Assembly: GCF_009724685.1 (NCBI RefSeq)
Contig: NZ_WMEF01000002.1
Coordinates: 1-64,000 of the forward strand
Direction of reading: 5' to 3'
DNA: 64,000 nt
DNA from: Lysinibacillus cavernae
Lineage (GTDB): Bacteria; Bacillota; Bacilli; Bacillales_A; Planococcaceae
The notes beneath the pieces were generated by a model. That model was given only the letters and a program-made list of their open reading frames with translations, did not search any database and had not been told where the DNA came from. This document shows, piece by piece, positions 8,963 to 18,145 of this stretch. Both the position numbers and the translations under genes were made by a program. Numbering within the stretch: position 1 is the first letter of the stretch; each line of letters starts with the position of its first letter.

Positions 8963-10231
8963 TTGCAAAATGAAAATAAAGGTCAATCTTGGTATAGCTT
9001 AGGTATTATTTGGGCTGGTGCTATGATTTGTATTCCCAGTTTATTAGTAGGAAACGCACTCATTACAAGTATGAGTTTATCAAAGGCACTTACTGTAGCT
9101 TTTGTAGGTTACGTTATTGTTGTATTGATCATGGTGTTACAAGGAATGCAAAGCAGCGATTTAGGAAAACCAACTGTTCATATTGCTGGGCAAGTGTTTG
9201 GGAAAAAAGGCTCGCGTACAATTTTGTCCATTATTTTAGCCATTGCTTGCTTAGGTTGGTTTGGCATTCAGGCCAATGTTTGTGGCGTTGCCTTAGCGAA
9301 TTTATTAGCTATCTATCATGTGAATATACCAATTCCTCTCGCTTCATTCATAAGTGGAATGGTTATGGTCGTATCAGCTCTTTATGGTATGAAAGTGTTA
9401 CGCATATTAAGCTATATCGCAGTTCCTTTACTTGTCATCATTTGCGTTTACGGTTTAGTACAAACATTAACAGGCGATCAACTTCAGCTGATTCGTGATT
9501 ACCAGCCACAAGGCAATATGAGCTTTATGGATGGTTTAGCTGTAACGATTGGATCATTTGCGTTAGGGGCGGTCATAGCGGGAGATTATTCGCAATTTTC
9601 CAAAAAACGTTCGGATGTTTTCAAAGCAGCTACTTTAGGGATTATTCCTGCTGGTGTGCTGATGATTGCTGTGGGGGCTATTTTAACGATTGCTTATCAA
9701 ACGAGTGATATTACAGCAGTCTTTTTGCATATCGCTACACCATTTATAGGTGGAGTTGGCTTGATTTTAGCTACATGGAAAACCAATTTGGTCAATGCAA
9801 TTTCAGGCGGTATTGCCTTAATTAATGTATTCGATATTGCCAAAAACAAAGAGAGATTAGCGATTGGTATGGCAGGAACGATTGGTACGATATTAGCTGT
9901 AGTAGGAATATTAAATTACTTTACACCGATCATGTCGATCTTATCAGCCATGATTCCACCTGTTGCAGGTGTGATGATTGCTTCTTATTGGGTGATTCAT
10001 AAAGGCAATAAAGATAGCTGGCATGAGGTGGAGGGTGTTAATCGATTAGGTGTATTTTCTTGGCTTGTAGGGGCTGTGATCGCATGTATGCCAGTCGTAT
10101 TCTCCTTATTCCCGGAATTGCCTACACTACCAAACCAACCGATGATCGGCATCATTATTTCTTTTGTTATTTATTATATTGGGTATCGTGTATCTGTACA
10201 AAAAACTGTCATACTGGAGGAACATAGATGA
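8963..10231 (+). CDS. NCS1/CodB-type cytosine or allantoin-like permease
   Basis: The 422-residue membrane protein has about 12 hydrophobic segments and resembles CodB-type purine/cytosine permeases (SLGIIWAGAMICIPSLLVG at the N-terminus, GDYSQFSKK in the middle). It starts at TTG 8963 behind a perfect aaggaggg site. Its stop overlaps the next start (ATGA). It probably imports the substrate that the DUF917 and HyuA proteins act on, which could be a pyrimidine, hydantoin or other ring amide. Confidence 0.88.
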   Translation: MQNENKGQSWYSLGIIWAGAMICIPSLLVGNALITSMSLSKALTVAFVGYVIVVLIMVLQGMQSSDLGKPTVHIAGQVFGKKGSRTILSIILAIACLGWFGIQANVCGVALANLLAIYHVNIPIPLASFISGMVMVVSALYGMKVLRILSYIAVPLLVIICVYGLVQTLTGDQLQLIRDYQPQGNMSFMDGLAVTIGSFALGAVIAGDYSQFSKKRSDVFKAATLGIIPAGVLMIAVGAILTIAYQTSDITAVFLHIATPFIGGVGLILATWKTNLVNAISGGIALINVFDIAKNKERLAIGMAGTIGTILAVVGILNYFTPIMSILSAMIPPVAGVMIASYWVIHKGNKDSWHEVEGVNRLGVFSWLVGAVIACMPVVFSLFPELPTLPNQPMIGIIISFVIYYIGYRVSVQKTVILEEHR

Positions 10232-11331
10232 GATATTTAGATCAAGCAGCTATTGAACATATTGCCATTGGTGCAGCATTTCTAGGAACAGGTGGGGGAG
10301 GAGATCCGTATATCGGAAAATTAATGGCTCTTTCTGCTATTGAGAAAAATGGACCTGTAAAACTGTATTCGGTGGATGAAATTGACGATGAAGACTTTTT
10401 CATTCCAGCAGCGATGATGGGTGCACCATCTGTTTTAGTAGAGAAGTTTCCACGCGGTGATGAGTTCGTAAAAGTTTTCCAAAAGCTTGCACAATATTTG
10501 GGCAAAGAAAAAATTGCAGGAACATACCCAATGGAGGCGGGCGGCGTCAATTCGATGATTCCAATTGTGGTAGCTGCCCAGCTTGGCTTACCGCTGATTG
10601 ATTGTGACGGCATGGGTCGTGCATTCCCTGAATTACAAATGGTGACCTTTAATCTAGATGGAATTTCAGCAACCCCAATGGCGATTACAGATGAAAAAGG
10701 GAATATTGGTATTTTTGAAACGATTGATAATAAATGGACAGAGCGTATAGCACGAACAGCAACCGTCGAGATGGGGGCAAGTTCTTTAGTGAGCTTGTAT
10801 CCAACAACTGGTGCACAAATCAAGAAAAGCGGTGTTCATCATATTGTGACGCTTTCTGAAAAAATCGGCGAAATTATTGCCTCCAAAGATCAAGAGGTGA
10901 ACGATAAGCTACAAAATCTTTTGAAGCTTGTTGAGGGCTATGAGCTATTCCAAGGAAAGATAGTGGATGTTATTCGTGAAACAAAGGGTGGCTTTAACTT
11001 AGGAAAAATGAACCTTGAAGGGATTGAGTCCTATAAAAAAGATCAGATGATGGTTCATTTCCAAAATGAAAACTTGTTAGCAGAAAAGAACGAGCAGGTT
11101 GTCGCAATGACGCCAGACTTAATCTGTTTAGTCGATTATGAAACATTATTGCCTGTTACAACTGAAAGTTTAAAATACGGCAAACGTGTGCGCGTGATTG
11201 GCTTACCAGCACATGAAAAATGGCGTACAGCAAAAGGTATTGAAACGGCAGGACCTAAATACTTTGGTTACGATTATGATTATGTGCCAATTGAGGAAAT
11301 GGTAAAAAAGGAGGTAGCAGAACATGTATAA
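10228..11331 (+). CDS. DUF917 family protein
   Basis: The 367-residue protein matches the DUF917 family: an N-terminal FLGTGGGGDPYIGKL motif, the MEAGGVNSMIP stretch and DCDGMGRAFPELQM. DUF917 proteins usually sit beside hydantoinase/oxoprolinase genes and cytosine-type permeases, as here, and are thought to act with them. The biochemical role is not established. Translation is coupled to the permease by ATGA overlap, and the next gene overlaps its last 8 bases. Confidence 0.92.
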   Translation: MRYLDQAAIEHIAIGAAFLGTGGGGDPYIGKLMALSAIEKNGPVKLYSVDEIDDEDFFIPAAMMGAPSVLVEKFPRGDEFVKVFQKLAQYLGKEKIAGTYPMEAGGVNSMIPIVVAAQLGLPLIDCDGMGRAFPELQMVTFNLDGISATPMAITDEKGNIGIFETIDNKWTERIARTATVEMGASSLVSLYPTTGAQIKKSGVHHIVTLSEKIGEIIASKDQEVNDKLQNLLKLVEGYELFQGKIVDVIRETKGGFNLGKMNLEGIESYKKDQMMVHFQNENLLAEKNEQVVAMTPDLICLVDYETLLPVTTESLKYGKRVRVIGLPAHEKWRTAKGIETAGPKYFGYDYDYVPIEEMVKKEVAEHV

Positions 11332-12874
11332 AATTGGAATTGATGTAGGTGGAACAAATACGGATGCCATCCTTTTAGACCATAATAGTCAACTCATTTA
11401 TAGTGTGAAATCACCAACAAGCTTAGATATTAAAACAGGCATTGAAAAATCATTGCAGCAATTACTAGAGGGCGCAAACATTGATAAAGCAAAAATTACG
11501 CATGCTATGCTAGGGACAACACAATGTACGAATGCTATTGTTGAACGAAAAAAATTAGCGAAGGTCGGCGTTATTCGACTGGGCTATCCAGCAACGGCCT
11601 CAGTTCTCCCTTATACAGCTTGGCCAGCGGATATGATTGATAAATTATCGGGAAATTATGCGATTGCACATGGTGGCTATGAATATGATGGCCAATTACT
11701 AAGTGCGCTCAATCAAGAAGAAATTACAAAACTAGTAGAGGAATGGCGTGACCAAGTAGAATCGATTGCAATTGTCGGTGTCTTTTCTTCTATTAAAAAC
11801 GATCAAGAATTACAGGTTCGTGAATGGATACAAGAAGTTTATGGTGAGGATTTCCCAATTTCCTGCTCATCATTAATTGGTTCTGTCGGGCTAATTGAAC
11901 GTGAAAATGCGACGATTCTAAATGCTGCGTTATGTAAAGTCATCGAGACGACAACACAGGGCTTTGTCCAAGCGCTTCAAGCGGAAGATATTTTTAACGT
12001 AGAAGTTTACCTATGTCAAAATGACGGTACCTTAATGTCCATTGACTACGCGAAGCAGTTTCCCATCTTAACGATTGCTTGTGGACCTACAAACAGTATT
12101 CGTGGTGCGTCGTATTTATCTCAAATTCAAAATACGATGGTGCTGGACGTTGGTGGAACGACTTCAGATATAGGTGTATTACAGGATGGATTCCCTCGAG
12201 AATCTTCTGTCGCAGTGGAAGTAGGAGACATCCGGACAAACTTTAGGATGCCAGATATTATTTCTGTCGGTCTTGGTGGTGGTAGTATTGTTCGTATGAA
12301 CGGCGACAAAATTACAGTTGGACCAGATAGTGTAGGCTATAAAATTAGTGAAGAAGCCCTTGTCTTTGGTGGCTCGACTTTAACAACAACGGACATCGCT
12401 GTACGTTTAGGCTTAGCAGATGTAGGCGATCGCCATTTAGTGGCACATATTGATGAAGCATTTGCTAAAGCAGTTCAAGAAGAAATTTCCTCATTACTAG
12501 AGCAGGCGATTGATAAGATGAAAACTTCCTCAGAGGATGTGTCATTGGTCTTAGTAGGTGGTGGTGGTATCATCGTGCCAGAGAAGATTCGAGGCGTTTC
12601 CAATATTGTGAAATCTGAATACGGTGGTGTCGCGAATGCTATTGGTGCTTCCATTGCACAAATTAGTGGTCAATATGAGCAAATTTATATTTACTCAAAA
12701 GAACCACGTGAGGAATCATTAAAGGATGCACAAAGTAAAGCGGTGAAACAAGCGATATTAGCAGGTGCTCTTGCGGATACGATTGAGCTGGTAGAAGTAG
12801 AAGAAACACCACTCGCGTATCATCCAGAAAATGCAACAAGATTAAAAGTTAAAGTAGTAGGAAAAATGGTCTAG
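11324..12874 (+). CDS. Hydantoinase/oxoprolinase family protein (HyuA-like)
   Basis: The 516-residue protein shows the ASKHA-type phosphate loop IGIDVGGTNTDAILLD at the N-terminus, MLGTTQCTNAIVERKKLAKVG near residue 65 and a second ATP-binding block (LDVGGTTSDIGVL). These belong to the hydantoinase A/oxoprolinase family, which hydrolyses cyclic amides with ATP. No separate HyuB-type subunit is present, so DUF917 may be its partner. It starts after a perfect aaggagg site inside the DUF917 gene. Confidence 0.92.
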   Translation: MYKIGIDVGGTNTDAILLDHNSQLIYSVKSPTSLDIKTGIEKSLQQLLEGANIDKAKITHAMLGTTQCTNAIVERKKLAKVGVIRLGYPATASVLPYTAWPADMIDKLSGNYAIAHGGYEYDGQLLSALNQEEITKLVEEWRDQVESIAIVGVFSSIKNDQELQVREWIQEVYGEDFPISCSSLIGSVGLIERENATILNAALCKVIETTTQGFVQALQAEDIFNVEVYLCQNDGTLMSIDYAKQFPILTIACGPTNSIRGASYLSQIQNTMVLDVGGTTSDIGVLQDGFPRESSVAVEVGDIRTNFRMPDIISVGLGGGSIVRMNGDKITVGPDSVGYKISEEALVFGGSTLTTTDIAVRLGLADVGDRHLVAHIDEAFAKAVQEEISSLLEQAIDKMKTSSEDVSLVLVGGGGIIVPEKIRGVSNIVKSEYGGVANAIGASIAQISGQYEQIYIYSKEPREESLKDAQSKAVKQAILAGALADTIELVEVEETPLAYHPENATRLKVKVVGKMV

Positions 12875-12877
12875 CAC

Positions 12878-12915
12878 AAAAGGAAGAGTCCTAGTCAAAC
12901 AGGGCTCTTCCTTTT
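12878..12915. terminator. Bidirectional terminator between HyuA and HAD genes
   Basis: The arms aaaggaagagtcct and agggctcttccttt pair with one G-U. The hairpin overlaps the last codons of the minus-strand HAD gene and ends the plus-strand operon. Confidence 0.8.
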
Positions 12916-13565
12916 ACTAATTCATCAAACGAATGAATCTCAGCATAGGGTTTGATTTCAGTATCATTTATGCACCTATGTGGATTGAACCATATACCCT
13001 TAATTTTTGCATGCTGACAACCAGCTATATCCTTTTCTAAGTCATCTCCAACGAATAATGCATCTTCTGGTCGTACATTAAGTTTATTTAATGCTAGTTC
13101 AAATATGCGCTTGTCAGGCTTGCTGTAACCGACTTCTTCAGAAATAAAGATGAAATCGAAACAGCTGGTTAAATGAGTGTGCATGATTTTCGCTTTTTGT
13201 CTCTGAACTGTGCCATTCGTGATGATGCCAACTTGTACGTGCTTCTTGATAAAATTGATACTATTCAACGTATGTTGGTCGATAGAAAAACAATAAGGAA
13301 ACTGATGATTCCAAAAGTCTTGCATGTCACTACTAGGTAATGGATCATTTGGTGGGAATTCATCAAAAAACGATGTCAAAACGTTTGTTTTATCAGGAAA
13401 GCCATAGAATCTTTTATCGTATTCTTTGAATTTCTGCAGCATGTCCTTTTTTACGGAATGCTGAATATCCTTATAAAACCTTTCTAAAATAATGAAAAAT
13501 AGGTTATCTACAGCCTTATCTCGATTCAGTAAGGTATCATCTAAATCAAATAGCATAGCTTTCAA
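12891..13565 (-). CDS. HAD superfamily hydrolase
   Basis: The 224-residue protein has the haloacid dehalogenase motifs: FDLDDTLLNRD at the N-terminus (nucleophile DxD), IITNG near residue 115 for motif II, a lysine in SKPDKRIF and FVGDDLEKD for motif IV. The helical cap between motifs I and II is of the YjjG/YfnB type, so nucleoside monophosphate or sugar phosphate phosphatase activity is likely. A similar but distinct HAD protein is encoded at 24897-25562. Confidence 0.9.
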   Translation of the reverse strand: MKAMLFDLDDTLLNRDKAVDNLFFIILERFYKDIQHSVKKDMLQKFKEYDKRFYGFPDKTNVLTSFFDEFPPNDPLPSSDMQDFWNHQFPYCFSIDQHTLNSINFIKKHVQVGIITNGTVQRQKAKIMHTHLTSCFDFIFISEEVGYSKPDKRIFELALNKLNVRPEDALFVGDDLEKDIAGCQHAKIKGIWFNPHRCINDTEIKPYAEIHSFDELVKGRALFD

Positions 13566-13613
13566 TTAGCTTCATCTACTTTCTACTATACTTGAGGTCT
13601 AGTAACTAAAATT

Positions 13614-13835
13614 TTATTCATTAGTAGGTTTTCGTTTATGTTTTTCATCAATAATTTTCTTATTGAGGATTGTAACCTTACCAACCATAAGCAACCGCAT
13701 ATCTTCCACAATATACTTAGCTAGCTCTTCGTCCGATATATCATCTCCATCAAGATCAAGTCGGAATTCTTGTCCTTGTATGCCACCCCCATTTGTAAAC
13801 TCAATTTCAAAATCAAATAATACTCTTTTATCCAT
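13614..13835 (-). CDS. Small conserved acidic protein, function unknown
   Basis: The 73-residue acidic protein contains FEIEFTNGGGIQGQEF and LDGDDISDEELAKYIVEDMR. The pattern looks conserved and folded, and I believe similar short proteins occur in other Bacillales, but I cannot name a function. There is no signal or membrane segment. A GGTGG-like ribosome site precedes the ATG. Confidence 0.75.
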   Translation of the reverse strand: MDKRVLFDFEIEFTNGGGIQGQEFRLDLDGDDISDEELAKYIVEDMRLLMVGKVTILNKKIIDEKHKRKPTNE

Positions 13836-14047
13836 TCGAGTACCACCTTACCGTTAGTTTTAGCGTGCTATCAATATATTCTGTTTTTCATATACGAATA
13901 CCTTTTTCAAGAAGCAACGACTAGAAAAGAGGCGTTCCTGGCAATTTATAATCGTTCATATTAAAAACGAAAAAAGGAATGGGAGGCTATAGTAAAGAGG
14001 ATAGACCTGAATAATTACGTAATCTTCCTTTTTCTTGTATTTGGCAC

Positions 14048-14095
14048 TTGCAAACTAAAAAGTCATAGTGTACTATGTGACTAGTACACTATGAC
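14048..14095 (+). promoter_or_regulatory. Promoter with 34-bp YtrA-type operator
   Basis: Two 14-bp arms, gtcatagtgtacta (14062-14075) and tagtacactatgac (14082-14095), form a perfect inverted repeat with a 6-bp spacer. A possible promoter (TTGCAA 14048-14053, 17 bp, TACTAT 14071-14076) has its -10 inside the left arm, so a bound repressor would block RNA polymerase. The GntR-family gene in the operon is the likely binder. The match to known YtrA-family operators is from memory. Confidence 0.85.
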
Positions 14096-14109
14096 ACGAG
14101 GTGTTGAGC

Positions 14110-14886
14110 TTGAAAAGTTTTGCAGGGCTTTTAAAAAAGGAATGGGTACTTTACCGATCTTGGTTTCTTGTGGGGATATTTGGTGGCATCATGCTATCTT
14201 GGATCGTTCCCTATGTACTACATCAATTTGTGGATATTTTCGCACAAGAGCATCAACTAGCATTTGTCTTTACTCTCCTAGTACTTTTTGCAGGTGGGTT
14301 TTATTCCGTCCTACAATTTTTAGCTAGTATGCGATTAGATATTAAAGCCAAGGAGAGTTGGCTACATTCAACAAGTTCCATCACGAAGTTAATCGGGGCG
14401 AAGATGGTCTGCTCACTAATAGGGTATACATTATTTAATACACTCTTTACGAGTATAGCCATCTACACTATAAAAGATGAGCTTATCGCAAATGCTGGAC
14501 AAATTTTATTAATTTTGGTATTAATTGTTACTATGTTAGTTATTTTCCAATTAATGCTATTTATATTGCTCTTATTCTTTTTCGCATTATATTTGCAACT
14601 GAAGCATTTGATTGGGCGTTTTTCTATTGTGCTAACAATGGTTGCATTTTTCCTAGCGATTGATACTTGGATTCGCATAACGGAAAGTCAGCTGTACCAA
14701 ACGATTTTCCTACGTGGAGAAGTCTCCCTAAGCAAAGTTGAACAGTATTTACCAAAAGCTAAAGAGATGACAATGGAATGGATGCTAGGTTCGATATATG
14801 TTGTAGAGGAAGTGGCTATGACGTTGTTCATGCTACTGCTTTTTTGGGCGGCATCCAAGTGGCTCGAAAAGGTGGTTTTACGATGA
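14110..14886 (+). CDS. ABC transporter permease of a YtrA-regulated system
   Basis: The protein has about 258 residues and six hydrophobic segments and looks like an ABC-2 type permease of the ytr/bcr group (MKSFAGLLKKEW at the N-terminus). The frame is open from GTG 14101, but the gaggtg site at 14098-14103 places TTG 14110 at the right distance. It is the first gene of a permease-regulator-ATPase operon and its stop overlaps the regulator start (ATGA). Such systems are often induced by cell-wall antibiotics; the substrate here is unknown. Confidence 0.82.
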   Translation: MKSFAGLLKKEWVLYRSWFLVGIFGGIMLSWIVPYVLHQFVDIFAQEHQLAFVFTLLVLFAGGFYSVLQFLASMRLDIKAKESWLHSTSSITKLIGAKMVCSLIGYTLFNTLFTSIAIYTIKDELIANAGQILLILVLIVTMLVIFQLMLFILLLFFFALYLQLKHLIGRFSIVLTMVAFFLAIDTWIRITESQLYQTIFLRGEVSLSKVEQYLPKAKEMTMEWMLGSIYVVEEVAMTLFMLLLFWAASKWLEKVVLR

Positions 14887-15239
14887 CAATGGATTTTTCG
14901 CGTGATAAACCAATTTATAGCCAGCTTGTGGATCGAATTTGCGGGGACATTTTGAGGGGAAAGTTATTGCTAGGGGATCGACTTCCTTCTGTTCGAGAGT
15001 ATGCAGTCGAAACAGGTGTTAATGTCAATACGGTGCAACGTGTATATAAGGAGTTAGAGGCGATGAATATAACGGAAACCAAACGAGGACAGGGTACATT
15101 TATTACGACAAATGAAGAACGCATTGAGTTATTACGGGAAGACATGAAAAACCAGTTAGCTGCAAATTTTTTAACATCGATTGAGGCATTAGGTTTTTCG
15201 AAGGAAGAAATGCTCGTTGTTCTGAAAAATAAAGCGTGA
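14883..15239 (+). CDS. GntR family regulator, YtrA subfamily
   Basis: The 118-residue protein has an N-terminal winged helix (PIYSQLVDRICGDILRGKL, then LPSVREYAVETGVNVNTVQR) and only a short helical tail. That size and tail are the marks of the YtrA subfamily. It overlaps the permease stop codon and precedes the ATPase gene by 10 nt. It probably represses its operon by binding the 34-bp palindrome at 14062-14095. The frame extends further upstream, but ATG 14883 follows an aaggtgg site. Confidence 0.92.
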   Translation: MTMDFSRDKPIYSQLVDRICGDILRGKLLLGDRLPSVREYAVETGVNVNTVQRVYKELEAMNITETKRGQGTFITTNEERIELLREDMKNQLAANFLTSIEALGFSKEEMLVVLKNKA

Positions 15240-15249
15240 GGTGAAGGGT

Positions 15250-15969
15250 ATGTTACAGCTTTCAAATGTGTCTTTTCAATATAAGAAAAAGCCTATTTTA
15301 CAGGATGTATCCTTTTCCTTTCCAATTGGACAAATTATTGGTCTTGTAGGGGAGAATGGTAGTGGTAAATCCACATTAATGAAAGTCTTAGCTGGCTTAC
15401 TGCAACCTACTGCTGGTGAAGTAACATTGAATGGTAAGCAAGTCACACGTAGAAGTGCTGACCAAATTGCTTATTTACCAGATACGGATTTATTTTTTGA
15501 GTACTATTCGGGTGAACAGCTATTCCAGTATTATGCCTCGCAATTTGAAGATTTTTCCTATGATAAGGCTTGTATCGTAGCGCAATATTTACAGGTTGAT
15601 AAAAGTACGAAGCTACGCCAATTATCAAAGGGCAATCGTGGTCGCATGAAAATGGCAGCTACGCTTGGCCGAGAAGTTCCCTATTATTTAATGGATGAGC
15701 CATTTGCTGGGCTAGATCCTATTGTGCGAGAGCAGCTCATTAAAGGCTTAATTCAATTTACAGACATCGAAAATCAATCGATTTTGCTGTCAACACATGA
15801 ATTATATGAGGTTGAGCCCATATTAGACCGAATTATTTTATTACAAGCGGGCTCTATTACGGCTTATGAAGAAGTAGAGACATTACGCGATGTGACGAAC
15901 AAGAATGCAGTCGAGTGGATGAAAGGATTTTATCGTCCCTCAGTAAACGACACTGACCGCTCAAGGTGA
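15250..15969 (+). CDS. ABC transporter ATP-binding protein, YtrB-like
   Basis: The 239-residue ATPase has Walker A GLVGENGSGKST, a signature of LSKGNRGRMKMA form, Walker B YYLMDEPFAGLDP and the switch histidine in LLSTHELYEVE. The Q-loop area is short, as in YtrB/YtrE. It pairs with the permease at 14110. The start is ATG 15250, after aggtgaaggg; a GTG nine bases upstream is less likely because it is part of the ribosome site. Confidence 0.9.
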   Translation: MLQLSNVSFQYKKKPILQDVSFSFPIGQIIGLVGENGSGKSTLMKVLAGLLQPTAGEVTLNGKQVTRRSADQIAYLPDTDLFFEYYSGEQLFQYYASQFEDFSYDKACIVAQYLQVDKSTKLRQLSKGNRGRMKMAATLGREVPYYLMDEPFAGLDPIVREQLIKGLIQFTDIENQSILLSTHELYEVEPILDRIILLQAGSITAYEEVETLRDVTNKNAVEWMKGFYRPSVNDTDRSR

Positions 15970-16130
15970 AGAAAGAATCGTCAGTAAAGCTTATTTGCGG
16001 GATAACCTCAAAGGCATCTACTGGCTGATGATATAGCCGCTGGCCGATGTCATGAATTTTGATTGTGCGTGCACAATTAAATCCAGACTCAATTAAGCCA
16101 AGGTTAAATGGATTAGAAAGGGTGAAAAAC

Positions 16131-17051
16131 ATGACAGAACCAATTGTACAATTGCAAAATCTATCGAAGACAATTAAAGGAAAGCAATTAATTAAACAGT
16201 TAAATATTGATTTATATCCAGGGCAGATTACAGGATTTTTAGGACCAAATGGTGCGGGGAAAACAACAACGATTCGAATGATGACTGGCCTCATGCATCC
16301 AACAGAGGGCAAGGTGATTATTGATGGCCTTTCACTACAGGAGCATTATGAGGAAGCTATTAGTAAGGTTGGCGTAATTGTTGAAAATCCTGAAATGTAT
16401 AAATTTATGTCAGGCTATAAAAATTTACTACATTTTGCGCGTATGCATAAAAATGTTACGAAAGAACGAATACAAGAGGTCGTTCAACAGGTTGGACTTG
16501 AAAATCGTATACATGAAAAGGTCTCCACGTATTCACTTGGTATGCGTCAACGACTAGGGTTAGCTCAGGCGCTACTGCATCGACCAAAATTTTTAATTTT
16601 AGATGAACCAACGAATGGCTTAGACCCTGCTGGTATTCGTGAGTTTCGTATGTACCTGCGCAAGATAGCTTCAGAAGAGGGTGTATCCGTATTTGTATCG
16701 AGTCACTTACTATCTGAAATTGAGCTAATGTGTGATCGCGTGGCAGTGATCCAAAATGGAAAGCTGATTGATATGCGTGATATTCACAATGAAGGCTCAT
16801 CGTTTTATTATGTGGAAGCACAACCAAAAGAACAGGTGTCTGCTCATTTTGAACAGCATGATTACAATTTCGTCGCTGAAAATGAAGGCTATGTAGTGGA
16901 AATGAAGAAAGAGGATGTTCCAGCCTTGACAACACACTTAGTGCAAGCTGGTATTCAACTATTTGCAGTGCAGCCACATCAAAAAACATTAGAAGATCAA
17001 TTCCTAGAAATGACTGGAGGCGGACAAATTGCTGAAGCTAATTCAAAATGA
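16131..17051 (+). CDS. ABC transporter ATP-binding protein, BcrA-like
   Basis: The 306-residue ATPase has Walker A GFLGPNGAGKTTTIRMM, signature YSLGMRQRLGLAQALLH, Walker B FLILDEPTNGLDPAG and H-loop SSHLLSEIE. A C-terminal extension of about 85 residues is typical of BcrA and related drug or peptide exporters. The frame is open further upstream, but ATG 16131 follows a gaaagggtg site. The permease gene overlaps its last 23 bases. A 161-bp gap to the previous ABC operon suggests a separate transcript. Confidence 0.9.
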   Translation: MTEPIVQLQNLSKTIKGKQLIKQLNIDLYPGQITGFLGPNGAGKTTTIRMMTGLMHPTEGKVIIDGLSLQEHYEEAISKVGVIVENPEMYKFMSGYKNLLHFARMHKNVTKERIQEVVQQVGLENRIHEKVSTYSLGMRQRLGLAQALLHRPKFLILDEPTNGLDPAGIREFRMYLRKIASEEGVSVFVSSHLLSEIELMCDRVAVIQNGKLIDMRDIHNEGSSFYYVEAQPKEQVSAHFEQHDYNFVAENEGYVVEMKKEDVPALTTHLVQAGIQLFAVQPHQKTLEDQFLEMTGGGQIAEANSK

Positions 17052-17967
17052 GTGGATGAAATTATGGCATAAAAAAGGAACATGGGCAATGGTTGCGATG
17101 CTGATTCTTGTCATCCTTGTTCCAGGAGCAATCACAAAATATTATGAAGTAAAATCGACAGATGAAGGCTCATGGCAGGAAGTAGAGCAGCAAGCCATTC
17201 AAACAAATAAAGAAATGTTAGCAAGTGAGGAATTAACGGAGGAAGATAAGGCATATTTTGAAGAGCAAATTGCCCTTTCGGAATATCGTTTAGCTAATGA
17301 TGCTCCAAGTCAAAAGGAAAGTAGCCTTGCGAGCTTTATGTCCTTTACGAGTAACATGCTAACACTTGTCACTTTATTTACGGTTATTACAGCTGCTAGT
17401 ATTGTCTCGAGTGAATTTTCAACAGGTACCATTAAAATGCTATTAACGCGTCCTATGTCTCGTGCAAAAGTACTTACGTCTAAATTACTGACAACATTTC
17501 TATTTGGCTTGTTTTTATATGCTGTAAATGTTGTTGTAAGTGCCATTGTAGGCTTACTATTGTTTGGGATTGGTACAGGTGTCGAATTAGAAATGGTCAA
17601 TGGTCAATTCGTTGAAAAGGCAGTTTGGAATGATTTAGCGTATCATTATCTACTTTCTGGCGGTGACTTTGTCATGTCAACATTATTTGCCTTTTTAGTA
17701 GGTTCTGTCTTCCGTTCAAGTTCATTAGCAATTGGTTTAACGATGTTCCTATCCTTTACAGGTGGCATGATTGTCATGTTCTTAAGTAGATACGACATTG
17801 TGAAATACGTTTGGCTAACACATTCAGATTTAACACAGTATGAACGAGGTGGCTCGATGATAGCAGATATTACGATGCCTTTCTCACTAACTGTGCTTGC
17901 CGTTTACGCAATTCTTTTCCTTATTATTAGTTATACAACCTTTATGAAACGTGATGTAACTGCATAA
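17029..17967 (+). CDS. ABC-2 type permease partner of the BcrA-like ATPase
   Basis: The 312-residue protein has one N-terminal membrane segment, an extracytoplasmic region of about 90 residues and five further segments, as in ABC-2 family permeases (SSEFSTGTIKMLLTRPMSR is the conserved coupling region). It starts at TTG 17029 after tggaggcgg, within the ATPase gene. With that ATPase it forms a complete exporter, probably for an antimicrobial peptide or lipid-like compound. Confidence 0.88.
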   Translation: MLKLIQNEWMKLWHKKGTWAMVAMLILVILVPGAITKYYEVKSTDEGSWQEVEQQAIQTNKEMLASEELTEEDKAYFEEQIALSEYRLANDAPSQKESSLASFMSFTSNMLTLVTLFTVITAASIVSSEFSTGTIKMLLTRPMSRAKVLTSKLLTTFLFGLFLYAVNVVVSAIVGLLLFGIGTGVELEMVNGQFVEKAVWNDLAYHYLLSGGDFVMSTLFAFLVGSVFRSSSLAIGLTMFLSFTGGMIVMFLSRYDIVKYVWLTHSDLTQYERGGSMIADITMPFSLTVLAVYAILFLIISYTTFMKRDVTA

Positions 17968-17976
17968 TGTAAATAA

Positions 17977-18014
17977 GAACTGTGCCCTAATACTTTATTG
18001 GGGTGCGGTTTTTT
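17977..18014 (+). terminator. Terminator after the ABC permease
   Basis: The arms aactgtgccctaa and ttggggtgcggtt pair with several G-U pairs and are followed by T-rich sequence. Confidence 0.7.
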
Positions 18015-18067
18015 GGTATGACAACATGAAAAAATAAAAAAGTATTTATTTTTTTTCAAATTGCGCC

Positions 18068-18124
18068 TATAATAATAGCAACTTAGTGAAAACGCTTTTT
18101 TTTTACTAAAGTGGTCTAGACAAC
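18068..18124 (+). promoter_or_regulatory. nag promoter region with cre-like and NagR-like sites
   Basis: A TATAAT -10 lies at 18068-18073, with a poor -35. Downstream of the expected start site are a cre-like sequence tgaaaacgcttttt (18087-18100), which matches the CcpA consensus in its left half and core only, and tggtctagacaac (18112-18124), a close match to the dre site bound by NagR/YvoA. Both would act as roadblocks. No nagR gene is in this operon, so the regulator would be encoded elsewhere. Confidence 0.75.
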
Positions 18125-18145
18125 TATACCAAAGGGGGATAATGA

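Noticed and set aside
9010-9498. 162-codon ORF in another frame of the NCS1 permease gene
   Set aside because: It is a shadow frame of a gene with a perfect ribosome site and clear family membership.
10242-10823. 193-codon minus-strand ORF opposite the DUF917 gene
   Set aside because: It is antisense to a clear DUF917 coding sequence and has no ribosome site.
15857-16312. Minus-strand ORF of 151 codons across the gap between two ABC genes
   Set aside because: Most of it is the reverse of two real ATPase genes. The part in the gap (15970-16130) reads smoothly, but has no start or ribosome site of its own.
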